Assembly (NCBI GenBank): GCA_019090795.1
Contig: JAHRVG010000038.1
Location: 1-32,730, forward strand
Source: Paracoccaceae bacterium
Lineage (GTDB): Bacteria; Pseudomonadota; Alphaproteobacteria; Rhodobacterales; Rhodobacteraceae
Length of the DNA: 32,730 nucleotides
Reading direction: 5' to 3'
Of the stretch, positions 25,962 through 32,730 are shown piece by piece. The translations under genes were made by a program, and so were the position numbers. The notes below the pieces were generated by a model that ran no database searches, was not told where the DNA came from, and saw nothing but the letters and a program-made list of their open reading frames with translations. Position 1 is the stretch's first letter. Each line of letters begins with the position of its first letter.

Positions 25962-27335
25962 TTATTCGTTGATTTCACCAAAGCAAATTCTGATGAAATC
26001 GCCGATATCATTCACTTTATTGACCTTCATGCCCGATTCGCCCGCGAGTTTCATCCTCGAAGGTGCATAGGCGCTTGAAAAACCCAGTTTCTGTGACTCT
26101 TTTAACCGAGCTTCGGCCTGAGCAATAGGGCGCAAAGCACCCGATAGGCTGATTTCCCCGAAAACCACGGTGTCGCCGCGCAAACTGGTGTCTTCGCGTG
26201 CGGAAATTAAGGCCGCAGCGACCGCCAGATCAGCGGCAGGTTCGGAAATGCGCAGCCCGCCTGCGATGTTCAGGTACACGTCCATTCCGGCAAAACTAAG
26301 GCCGCAGCGTGATTCGAGGACAGCGAGGATCATCGACAGGCGACCGCTGTCCCAGCCCACAACTGTGCGGCGCGCGTTGGCCAGTGCCGATTGCGCCACC
26401 AGCGCCTGAATTTCCACCAACACGGGGCGGGTGCCCTCGATCCCTGCGAAAACCACAGAACCGGGGGCCGGTTCCTCGCGTTCGGACAGGAACAGGGCCG
26501 AGGGGTTGGTGACCTCCATCAATCCCGCGCCGGTCATCTCGAACACGCCGATCTCATCAGCGGGGCCAAAACGGTTTTTTACCGCGCGCAAAATGCGGAA
26601 CTGATGGCCGCGTTCGCCCTCAAAATACAGCACTGTATCGACCATATGCTCCACCACGCGGGGGCCCGCGATCTGGCCTTCCTTGGTGACATGGCCGACC
26701 AGCACCACCGCAACGCCACGTTTTTTGGCGAATGTCACCAGCTCATGGGCCACCGCGCGCACCTGTGAAACCGATCCCGGCGCGCTGTCAATGTGATCAA
26801 CCCACATGGTCTGGATCGAATCAATGATCACCAGGTCGGGTTTTTCATCCTCCAGTGTGGTTAGAATATCGCGCAGGTTGGTTTCCGAGGCCAGCTGCAT
26901 TGGCGCATGGCTTAACCCAAGGCGCGCGGCGCGCATTCTGATTTGGCTTTGGGCTTCCTCGCCCGACACATAAATCGCCTTGTGACCACCCAGCGAAAAC
27001 TGGGCCGCCGCTTGCAACAGAAGGGTGGATTTGCCAATGCCCGGATCACCGCCGACCAGAATCGCACTGGCAGGTACCAGCCCGCCGCCAATCGCGCGGT
27101 CCAGTTCGCCAATGCCGAAAAAACTGCGCTTTAGCGGTGCGTCCTCGGTCGAGAGATCCCCGAGCGCGATGCGCCGCCCCTTGGTGGTGCCCAGCGTTTT
27201 GCCCTTGGGACCAGTAGACAGCGGCGCTTGTTCCTCGACGGAATTCCACTCGCCGCAACTCAGGCAGCGGCCGGCCCATTTTTTGTGGGCGGCACCGCAG
27301 GCAGTACAGGTATATGATGCAATTACTTTGGCCAT
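25962..27335 (-). CDS. radA: DNA repair protein RadA
   Basis: RecA-like ATPase/helicase that aids recombination intermediate processing, 457 residues. N-terminal zinc ribbon CTAC...CLSC (Cys10, 13, 24, 27), Walker A GGDPGIGKST (95-104), Walker B VIIDSIQT, the RadA-specific KNRFG near residue 255, and a C-terminal Lon-like domain (FAGMDVYLNIAGGLRISEPA, ISLSGALRPIAQAEARLKE). The start ATG lies behind CTCCCC-flanked bases without a strong ribosome-binding site. A 12-bp inverted repeat sits just upstream (27341-27410) and may affect expression. Confidence 0.97.
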   Translation of the reverse strand: MAKVIASYTCTACGAAHKKWAGRCLSCGEWNSVEEQAPLSTGPKGKTLGTTKGRRIALGDLSTEDAPLKRSFFGIGELDRAIGGGLVPASAILVGGDPGIGKSTLLLQAAAQFSLGGHKAIYVSGEEAQSQIRMRAARLGLSHAPMQLASETNLRDILTTLEDEKPDLVIIDSIQTMWVDHIDSAPGSVSQVRAVAHELVTFAKKRGVAVVLVGHVTKEGQIAGPRVVEHMVDTVLYFEGERGHQFRILRAVKNRFGPADEIGVFEMTGAGLMEVTNPSALFLSEREEPAPGSVVFAGIEGTRPVLVEIQALVAQSALANARRTVVGWDSGRLSMILAVLESRCGLSFAGMDVYLNIAGGLRISEPAADLAVAAALISAREDTSLRGDTVVFGEISLSGALRPIAQAEARLKESQKLGFSSAYAPSRMKLAGESGMKVNKVNDIGDFIRICFGEINE

Positions 27336-27340
27336 GGGGA

Positions 27341-27410
27341 GGTTTTGGCCTAGCCCTTGGCAAGGTTCAAGTGCTCATTGATCGAGATCACCGCCCAATA
27401 GGCCAAAACC
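27341..27410. repeat. 12-bp perfect inverted repeat in radA leader
   Basis: GGTTTTGGCCTA (27341-27352) and TAGGCCAAAACC (27399-27410) with 46 bases between. In the radA transcript this would form a long-looped hairpin ending five bases before the start codon, across the ribosome-binding area. A short minus-strand frame (27350-27475) ends inside the left arm. Confidence 0.75.
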
Positions 27411-27539
27411 AATGCGCCAAATCCGCCCGATACCAGCGCACCGGAGCACCGAGAACGACAGTTGGGCGAGGTCAATAATCAGTGAAATAGACAATTTCGT
27501 ACCATGTTAACGGAGTCTCCCCCGGCTATATTGCAAAGG

Positions 27540-27980
27540 TTAAGAAACTGACAGCTTGGGCGTTTTTCCAAACAGTGTGATGCCATAGGAGGCCAGCACG
27601 CAGAATGTGAATAAATACAGCCCCCACCCAGTTTCCAGCCGCCCGATACCAACGCCTTTGGCCGCGACGATATATATCGCCACCAAGAACACATCCGCCA
27701 TCGCCAGTCGTCCGAGTAGCGTTAACACAGGCTTAACTTTGTTGTTCAGCAGGTCAAACTGGATCAATGCGGTGCCAATCACTTTGATCATAGGTGCTAC
27801 CAGCGCCAGAAACGTGACCAACAGCGCTAGAAACACGTCTTTTTCCCACAGGACTTGCAGGCCCGAAATCACCGAAATTTCATCAAGGGAAAAGAACGGC
27901 AGCAAACCGGCACGCAGCAAAGGTGCAAACCAGGCGACGGGGAACAGGATTAGCAGAGAAAGATTGGCAATTTTTAGCAT
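27540..27980 (-). CDS. Paraquat-inducible protein A-like membrane protein
   Basis: 146-residue inner-membrane protein with about four helices and the PqiA-domain pattern: a VFLALLVTFLALVAPMIKVIG helix, a cytoplasmic loop, LGRLAMADVFLVAIYIVAAKG, and a last helix ending ASYGITLFGK. PqiA proteins work in lipid transport to the outer membrane together with MCE partners, and single-domain PqiA versions are common in alphaproteobacteria upstream of radA. I take the ATG at 27980; a TTG at 27989 adds three residues. Ribosome-binding site is weak. Confidence 0.85.
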   Translation of the reverse strand: MLKIANLSLLILFPVAWFAPLLRAGLLPFFSLDEISVISGLQVLWEKDVFLALLVTFLALVAPMIKVIGTALIQFDLLNNKVKPVLTLLGRLAMADVFLVAIYIVAAKGVGIGRLETGWGLYLFTFCVLASYGITLFGKTPKLSVS

Positions 27981-27989
27981 TATGGACAA

Positions 27990-28198
27990 ATAAGGGTTAT
28001 TTCAGCTTTGCATAGACCTCTGCATAAAAATAGGCGCGTAAGTCCAAATCTCTAGCTGGCGGTGGCTTGAATAACACAATAGGAACAATCGTAAATTGAG
28101 GTTTTACAGGGGGATTTTACACCTTATGGGGGAATTTTAATCAGATATTTACATTTTGATCAGAGCCTAGCGGCTAGGCCAAGCAAGCAAGGAATATC
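27990..28198. promoter_or_regulatory. Divergent region with direct repeats and inverted repeat
   Basis: Two near-identical elements, GGGGGATTTTA (28109-28119) and GGGGGAATTTTA (28128-28139), spaced about two helical turns apart, and an inverted repeat GCCTAG-CGG-CTAGGC (28165-28179) lie in front of the GIY-YIG gene. They could be an operator. An AAGGA sits six bases before that gene's ATG. Confidence 0.4.
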
Positions 28199-28501
28199 AT
28201 GCAACAGCCCTATCTGACATATCTATTAACCAATGCCGAACGCGATGCCTTTTACGCTGGTGTAAGTCGTGATCTGGAATTTACCGTGATGGCGCACAAA
28301 CGCGGCTTTGCCGATAGTTTTACCAAAACCCACGATATTTTCCAGTTGGTCTGGTGGCGGCCCCACAACAGTTTGATTTCGGCGCTACACGATAAAGGCA
28401 AGATCAATAGCATGTCCTTGCGTCGGATAACTGGCCTGATTGAACGGGATAATCCCGAATTGCGGGAACTGTCGCCCAGCCCGGCGGATCAAGTGGCGTG
28501 A
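28199..28501 (+). CDS. GIY-YIG-fold protein, catalytic residues replaced
   Basis: 100-residue protein with the fold pattern of small GIY-YIG nucleases: PYLTYLLTNAERDAFYAGVS matches the usual YVYILTN...LYIGVT, then DLEFTVMAHKRGF matches DLEKRVxEHKxG, then SFTKTHDIFQLVWW, ALHDKGKI and LIERDNPELREL. The two tyrosines are kept (Tyr8, Tyr19). The arginine expected after DLE is threonine (T29) and the glutamate after the aromatic pair is arginine (R54). Both catalytic positions seem lost, so this may bind DNA without cutting. The start ATG has AAGGA six bases upstream. The gene appears intact, not decayed. No partner gene is evident. Confidence 0.75.
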   Translation: MQQPYLTYLLTNAERDAFYAGVSRDLEFTVMAHKRGFADSFTKTHDIFQLVWWRPHNSLISALHDKGKINSMSLRRITGLIERDNPELRELSPSPADQVA

Positions 28502-28511
28502 CGTAAACTGT

Positions 28512-28959
28512 CTAAATTAGGCCCCGTTCCTTTAGCCGTGCCTTTTGACTTCGGGCGATTGGAACCACTGCGCCGTCTGACATGCGAAAACCGATTTTCG
28601 CTCCGTCTTTCATAATGTTGTCAATTTTGTCAAAGTCGACTCAATGCGAGCGGTATATCTGATCGCCGTTCAACTGCGCCACACCCAGTGAATCAGAATG
28701 AATCTACCACAGCAAACACCCGTCTGTTTCAGAACGCTCCAGCGCGGGGTCAGGTACCTGATTGAAATCTGCATGGCGCTGGACAAAACTGTAGCCACCA
28801 GCAGTATCCCGTCCCAGAAAAGCAACCTCTCCTCAAGCGTGTTGATACTATATAGGTGTCGAAGGGCCCGGCCAGCGCTGATACGATACTTCCGGCAAGC
28901 CAGCGCAGGATGGCAACCAGGGAAAGCATTCTGTTCGCGGACTTTGGGCAGGCTTTCAT
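28512..28959 (-). pseudogene. Broken membrane-anchored LytTR transcriptional regulator
   Basis: The C-terminal piece reads DSLGVAQLNGDQIYRSH, stop, VDFDKIDNIM, KDGAKIGFRMSDGAVVPIAR, SQKARLKERGLI and ends at TAG 28512-28514. It fits the LytTR DNA-binding domain (NGxQVHRSHWVxxxxI...SDGxxVPVARS). The internal TGA (28641-28643) stands where the family has Trp in SHWV, a one-base change from TGG. Upstream, MKACPKSANRM then LSLVAILRWLAGSIVSALAG and PFDTYIVSTRLRR looks like the first membrane helix with the AGPFxT motif. A frame change near 28840 leads to LLFWDGILLVATVLSSAM, and about 100 family residues between this and the DNA-binding domain are missing. Nonsense, frameshift and deletion together indicate a dead gene. 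Confidence 0.65.
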
Positions 28960-29091
28960 AATTGAATGGAAATGGGGCGCGGGCAGGTGTCTTTTAAAGA
29001 GTATTTTATTGTAGCAGGTAGCAGTTCGGTGCCTTCTACAGCTTTGCTTTGCTGGCGCGATATCGTGCCAATGGGGCAATGTGTGGTTGTA

Positions 29092-29125
29092 CGGTTGTGG
29101 TTCTGCTAGCGGAGACCCACAACCG
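29092..29125 (-). terminator. Hairpin after ABC ATPase gene
   Basis: CGGTTGTGG and CCACAACCG, a perfect 9-bp stem with a 16-base loop, 28 bases past the stop at 29154. No T run follows on the minus strand. Confidence 0.4.
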
Positions 29126-29153
29126 AGCGTTAAACAGCTATGAGTTCGCGCGC

Positions 29154-30968
29154 TTAACATTCAAGCAAAACCCAGTGTTCTTTGGATACTTCGCTATATT
29201 TTGACGGCAAAACCTCGTGCCCGATCGGATAAATGGGACTGGGAATAGGTTTGAAATTCAACACCTTGTCTATCTGGCGATTGCGCGGGTTAGGGCGCGG
29301 TACTGCCGAGAGCAATGTTTGGGTATAGCTGTGCTTTGGGTTGCTGAAAATCTCGGCGCGGGGGCCAATTTCGACAATGCGCCCGAGATACATCACCGCA
29401 ACCTTGTGCGAGACCCGCTCCACCACCGCCATGTCGTGGCTGATAAACAGAAAGCTGATGCCCAGTTCTGACTGCAATTCCATTAACAGGTTCAGTACCT
29501 GCGCCTGCACCGACACATCGAGCGCCGAAACGGCCTCGTCGGCGACGATAAGCTGGGGATTTAGCGCAAGGGCGCGAGCAATTGCCACCCGTTGGCGCTG
29601 GCCACCTGAAAACTCATGCGGATAGCGATCCAGAAAACTGGCGGGCAGGCCACAACGTTCAAATAAGCTGGCAGCGCGATCGCGCAGGGCACTCCCTTTG
29701 TCGATATTGTAGTTGATCATCGGTTCAATCACCTGATCCACCACGCGGCGCGTGGGATTGAGCGAGGCATAGGGGTCTTGAAAAATCATCTGCATATCGC
29801 GCCGCGCCTCGTGCAGCTTTTGGGGCGACAATTGCAGGATGTCTTGTCCATTCACCCACACTTGACCGCTAAGCGGTTCTTCTAGTCGCAGCACAGAGCG
29901 GCCCGCACTAGATTTCCCGCAACCACTTTCACCCACCAACGACAGGGTTTCGCCTTTGTTAAGGGTAAAGGATATATCCTCAACCGCATGAACATAGGCC
30001 ACTGTGCGCCGTAACAAGCCACCTTTAACAGGATAGCGCGTGGTCAGGTTCTTAACCTCCAGCAGCACTTCGGTGCCCGGAACCACTGGTGCGCCGGGGC
30101 CTTTGGAATCCTTGCCCACAATCGCCATCGGTTCAGGGTAGGTTTTGCCGGTCATCTCGCCCAGTTTGGGCACCGCTGCCAGCAAGGCGCGGGTATAATC
30201 GGCCTGTGGGTTCTCGAATATCTGCGTCACCGAACCCTCTTCGACCAGCTTGCCGTGATACATCACCACCACGCGATCCGCCATTTGCGCCACAACCGCC
30301 ATATCGTGGGTAATAAACATTACTGCGGTGCCGGTTTCCTCTTTCAGACGATTGATAAGTGACAGGATTTCCGCCTGAATGGTCACATCCAGCGCCGTGG
30401 TTGGTTCATCTGCGATCAGCAAGCGCGGCTCGCAGGCCAAGGCCATGGCGATCATTACCCGCTGTCGCATGCCGCCGGACAATTCATGCGGAAACTGGCT
30501 GAGACGGCGTTCCGGTTCAGGTATTCGCACTTGTTTCAGCAGGTCAATCGCCCGCGTTTGGGCGGCTTTTTTGGACAGGCGCTTATGTGTGCGCAGGCCC
30601 TCGGTTAACTGCCGCCCCACGGTAAACACGGGGTTAAGCGAGGTCATCGGTTCTTGAAAAATCATCCCGATTTCGTTGCCGCGAATGCTGCGCATCAGCT
30701 TGTCATCCGCATGCGCCAGATCTTGGGTGCCGCCATCACTGCGGGTAAAGTTCAGCTTACCCGCAGCAATCTCGCCGCCGCCAAATTCCACCAGCCGCAT
30801 CAGTGACAATGATGATACCGATTTGCCAGAACCGCTCTCGCCGACAAAGCAAACGGTTTCGCCCGGTTTGATATGAAAAGAAACGTCTTCAACGCCCACG
30901 ACAACCCCCGTGCCGGTCTGGAACTCGACACGCAGATTTTCAAAGGAAACAAGTGGCTGATCTAACAT
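29154..30968 (-). CDS. Double-ATPase peptide/opine ABC transporter protein (DppD-DppF fusion type)
   Basis: 604-residue cytoplasmic subunit that energises uptake of peptides, glutathione-like or nickel-type substrates; architecture as in GsiA. Each half is a full ATPase. First: Walker [10 protein letters not shown]-loop [11 protein letters not shown], signature LSGGMRQRV, Walker [13 protein letters not shown]. Second: [19 protein letters not shown], signature [21 protein letters not shown]. Each is followed by an oligopeptide-transporter C-terminal extension ([24 protein letters not shown]). No permease or binding protein is adjacent on either side: downstream is a dead gene, upstream a divergent SDR. 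It is either an orphan or works with components elsewhere. The start ATG has no strong ribosome-binding site. Confidence 0.94.
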   Translation of the reverse strand: MLDQPLVSFENLRVEFQTGTGVVVGVEDVSFHIKPGETVCFVGESGSGKSVSSLSLMRLVEFGGGEIAAGKLNFTRSDGGTQDLAHADDKLMRSIRGNEIGMIFQEPMTSLNPVFTVGRQLTEGLRTHKRLSKKAAQTRAIDLLKQVRIPEPERRLSQFPHELSGGMRQRVMIAMALACEPRLLIADEPTTALDVTIQAEILSLINRLKEETGTAVMFITHDMAVVAQMADRVVVMYHGKLVEEGSVTQIFENPQADYTRALLAAVPKLGEMTGKTYPEPMAIVGKDSKGPGAPVVPGTEVLLEVKNLTTRYPVKGGLLRRTVAYVHAVEDISFTLNKGETLSLVGESGCGKSSAGRSVLRLEEPLSGQVWVNGQDILQLSPQKLHEARRDMQMIFQDPYASLNPTRRVVDQVIEPMINYNIDKGSALRDRAASLFERCGLPASFLDRYPHEFSGGQRQRVAIARALALNPQLIVADEAVSALDVSVQAQVLNLLMELQSELGISFLFISHDMAVVERVSHKVAVMYLGRIVEIGPRAEIFSNPKHSYTQTLLSAVPRPNPRNRQIDKVLNFKPIPSPIYPIGHEVLPSKYSEVSKEHWVLLEC

Positions 30969-31124
30969 GGCGCGACTGTGGGGAAGAGGGCTGTTTGTGT
31001 CAATTGTTTTGCGTCCATAGTGGGTGTCTTCATTCTGCAGCTTTGATCCTGCGTGTGGGCATTTCCCTTGACTTGTTTTGGTTAGCCCTCTTTGAATGCC
31101 AATAAATCTGAAAAGGAGAGAATT

Positions 31125-31901
31125 ATGGATTTGGGAATCAGAGGTAAAACGGCAATTGTCTGTGCTGGGTCCAAGGGTTTGGGTTTGGGGTGTGCGACCA
31201 AACTGGCAGAAGCTGGCGTTGATTTGGTGTTAAACGCGCGCTCTGAAGGGCCGCTTGAGGCAGCAGCAGCGGAGTTGCGCAAGTTTGGTGTAAATGTGCA
31301 AACAGTTGCCTGTGATATTACCACAACTGACGGGCAGGCGCGGGTTCTGGATGCGGCGGGCAGCGTCGACATTCTAGTGAACAATGCAGGTGGTCCGCCT
31401 CCGGGCATGTGGTCGGATTGGGAACGTGACGATTTCATCAAGGCGCTGGATTCCAATATGCTCACGCCAATCGCGATGATGAAAGCATGCTTGCCCTCCA
31501 TGATGGAAAATGGCTGGGGGCGGGTTGTTAACATTACCTCGGTGTCGGTCAAGTCACCGATTGCTGTGTTGGGCTTGTCCAATTCGGCCCGTGCCGGGCT
31601 GACTGGCTATGTGGCGGGAACCGCGCGGCAAGTTGCGGAAAAAGGCGTAACCATTAACAATATGTTGCCGGGTATTCACGCCACAGAGCGGGCGATTTCG
31701 CTGGATGCGGGGGCAGCTCAGGCGCAGGGCAAAACGGTGGAGCAGATCAAGATCGACCGCTGTGCAACAATCCCCGTCGGGCGTTATGGCACCTCAGAGG
31801 AGTTCGGGGCCATGTGCGCGTTCTTGTGTTCGCAACACGCCGGTTTCATTGTCGGGCAGAATATCCTGCTGGATGGGGGCGCGGTGAATACGACGATGTA
31901 A
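31125..31901 (+). CDS. SDR-family protein lacking the Tyr-Lys pair
   Basis: 258-residue Rossmann protein of the short-chain dehydrogenase family. The cofactor loop is CAGSKGLGLG near residues 14-23, NNAGG follows about residue 88, and WGRVVNITSVSV gives the catalytic-strand serine region. Where the family has YxxxK, the sequence reads LGLSNSARAGLTG, so tyrosine is replaced by serine and lysine by arginine. A C-terminal GQNILLDGGAVNTTM is normal. The start at 31125 has AGGAG six bases upstream; an ATG at 31092 is unsupported. A subfamily with this substitution exists in proteobacteria as far as I recall, its reaction unknown. It is divergent from the ABC ATPase gene. Confidence 0.88.
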   Translation: MDLGIRGKTAIVCAGSKGLGLGCATKLAEAGVDLVLNARSEGPLEAAAAELRKFGVNVQTVACDITTTDGQARVLDAAGSVDILVNNAGGPPPGMWSDWERDDFIKALDSNMLTPIAMMKACLPSMMENGWGRVVNITSVSVKSPIAVLGLSNSARAGLTGYVAGTARQVAEKGVTINNMLPGIHATERAISLDAGAAQAQGKTVEQIKIDRCATIPVGRYGTSEEFGAMCAFLCSQHAGFIVGQNILLDGGAVNTTM

Positions 31902-31944
31902 CAGGCATTTTTGCCTGATCGCTGCGGGGCAATTTGCCTCGCAG
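31902..31944 (+). terminator. Two hairpins after SDR gene
   Basis: CAGGCA-TTTT-TGCCTG (31902-31917) begins right after the stop, then CTGCGGGGCA/TTGCCTCGCAG-type stem of ten pairs with one G-T wobble (31922-31944). No T run follows. They could end the SDR transcript or be part of the leader of the next ABC gene. Confidence 0.45.
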
Positions 31945-32030
31945 GGTTGCCCGATGCGGCCTGCGCTGCTATCTGGCCTGTGAGAGCCTGACGGAATTGG
32001 TTGGGTTTTGCCAACAGGAGCCGCCTAAAC

Positions 32031-32709
32031 GTGACTGCAAGACTGGAATTACGGGGCATTTCCCGCGTCTTTGAGGGCGACCGCGCGGTTGACGATGTGT
32101 CGCTTAGCCTCAATGCAGGACAACTGGCCTGTCTGCTGGGGCCGTCGGGCTGTGGCAAATCCACCACATTGCGGATAGCTGCGGGGGTGGACCGCCAGAG
32201 CAGCGGCTCGGTGCTGATCGACGGGCAGGTGGCCTCGGATGATCATGTGCATATGCTGCCCGAACACCGCTCTATCGGGTTGATGTTTCAGGATTTTGCG
32301 CTGTTTCCACATCTTGACGTGACCCAGAACGTGGGTTTTGGCCTGCGCACCAAAGAGGGCCGGGCCGAACGGGTGCGTGACTTGCTGGAGCGGGTCAACC
32401 TGCAAGGATATGAGAAAAAATACCCCCACCAACTGTCCGGTGGGGAACAGCAAAGGGTGGCGCTGGCGCGTGCTTTGGCACCGCGCCCGCGGGTTTTGCT
32501 GATGGATGAACCCTTTTCCGGTCTTGATAACAGGCTGCGTGACGATGTGCGCGACGCGACACTGGAATTGTTGCAGGCTGAGGAAACCGCCGTGCTGCTG
32601 GTCACGCACGACCCCGAAGAAGCGATGCGTATGGCGGATATGATCGCCCTGATGCGCAAGGGGCGGATTGTGCAGATGGGTGCGCCGTTCAACATTTATA
32701 ATGCGCCAG
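32031..32709 (+). CDS. ABC transporter ATP-binding protein (FbpC/PotA-like), 3'-truncated
   Basis: N-terminal 226 residues of an importer ATPase. Start GTG at 32031 has AGGAG ten bases upstream. Motifs in order: Walker A GPSGCGKST (about 39-47), Q-loop MFQDFALFPHLDV, signature LSGGEQQRVALARALA, Walker B VLLMDEPFSGLDNRLR, and the H-loop VTHDPEEAM. The spacing and QDFALFPH type resemble iron(III), sulfate or spermidine importers, most like the FbpC group. Substrate cannot be fixed because the C-terminal regulatory domain and the permease are beyond the edge. Genomic sequence stops in PFNIYNAPA at 32709, where adapter begins. Confidence 0.9.
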
Positions 32710-32730
32710 CTGTCTCTTATACACATCTGA
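32710..32730 (+). other. Nextera transposase mosaic-end adapter (library artefact)
   Basis: CTGTCTCTTATACACATCT (32710-32728) is the 19-base Tn5 mosaic end used in Illumina Nextera libraries. The final GA matches the next bases of one of the two adapter arms. Minus-strand translation from here begins MCIRDS, a well-known adapter signature in databases. This is not genomic sequence. Confidence 0.97.

Larger units (their letters stand above)
28502..29153. other. Region holding a broken LytTR gene and a hairpin, no intact gene
   Basis: 652 bases. The minus strand holds the remnant at 28512-28959. The rest (28960-29153) has only the inverted repeat at 29092-29125 behind the ABC gene. Open frames on the plus strand are without support. 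Confidence 0.6.

Noticed and set aside
28698-28961. Plus-strand frame of 87 codons
   Set aside because: Antisense to the LytTR remnant, whose motifs explain the coding-like signal better.
31945-32030. TPP or other riboswitch before the final ABC gene, suggested by a TGAGAGCCTGACGG segment
   Set aside because: The remaining conserved parts of the TPP aptamer are not present. Only simple hairpins are seen.
32049-32726. Long minus-strand frame of 225 codons starting MCIRDS over the end of the window
   Set aside because: It begins inside the Nextera adapter and lies antisense to a clear ABC ATPase gene. It is an artefact.
1-32730. CRISPR arrays, insertion sequences, attachment sites and rRNA genes
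   Set aside because: None seen: no evenly spaced direct repeats, no transposase frames, no rRNA-like sequence.

Overview
The window reads as a chromosomal contig end from an alphaproteobacterium, most likely a marine Rhodobacterales (Roseobacter-group) relative. The reasons are the block order radA-cvpA-purF-SDR, the run YfgM-like TPR protein, BamB-like lipoprotein and Der, an alphaproteobacterial G4 motif in Der, an ectoine hydrolase (DoeA/EutD type), and moderately GC-rich coding sequence with many GTG/TTG starts. No rRNA, tRNA, CRISPR array, prophage or insertion sequence was found.

Layout. 1-1230: 3' part of lepA, cut by the window edge. 1231-1560: a non-coding stretch rich in hairpins. 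1561-2972: a small two-helix membrane protein convergent with a DMT exporter. 2943-3499: AT-rich non-coding DNA with a possible decayed short gene. 3500-7071: glutamate dehydrogenase and typA (both minus), separated by what looks like a remnant of a free-methionine sulfoxide reductase gene. 7272-8201: a CDF metal exporter with a natural run of six histidines. 8231-10624: glpK followed with no gap by an RpiR-type regulator (minus). 10754-13090: doeA directly abutting an argE-like M20 deacetylase (plus). 13390-13698: a YCII protein. 13702-16324: gamma-glutamyltransferase (minus) divergent from a class I amidotransferase-like gamma-glutamyl hydrolase (plus). 16421-20018: YfgM-like protein, BamB-like lipoprotein and Der (plus). 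20265-23014: two tandem paralogous sulfatases. 23121-27335: SDR, purF, cvpA and radA, with a pqiA-like gene upstream (minus). 28199-28501: a GIY-YIG-fold protein that appears to lack its catalytic residues. 28512-28959: a broken LytTR regulator gene. 29154-30968: an orphan double-ATPase peptide ABC protein (minus). 31125-31901: an SDR protein lacking the Tyr/Lys pair. 32031-32709: the start of an FbpC-like ABC ATPase.

How genes work together. doeA plus argE look like a two-step hydrolase/deacetylase module: ring opening of ectoine or a similar cyclic amidine, then N-acetyl removal. In this reading an M20 enzyme takes the place of the usual DoeB. glpK and the sugar-phosphate-type regulator form a translationally tight pair. 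Ggt and the PuuD-like enzyme both act on gamma-glutamyl compounds and share one intergenic region. YfgM-BamB-Der combines periplasmic/outer-membrane assembly with ribosome maturation. RadA, CvpA and PurF are housekeeping.

The last 21 bases match the Illumina Nextera transposase mosaic end plus the first two adapter bases, so the right edge is a library artefact and not genome. I did not find a convincing new multi-gene system. The most interesting items are the doeA-argE pairing, the pseudo-enzyme GIY-YIG protein, two pseudogene remnants, the hairpin-rich DNA after lepA and the long inverted repeat in front of radA.
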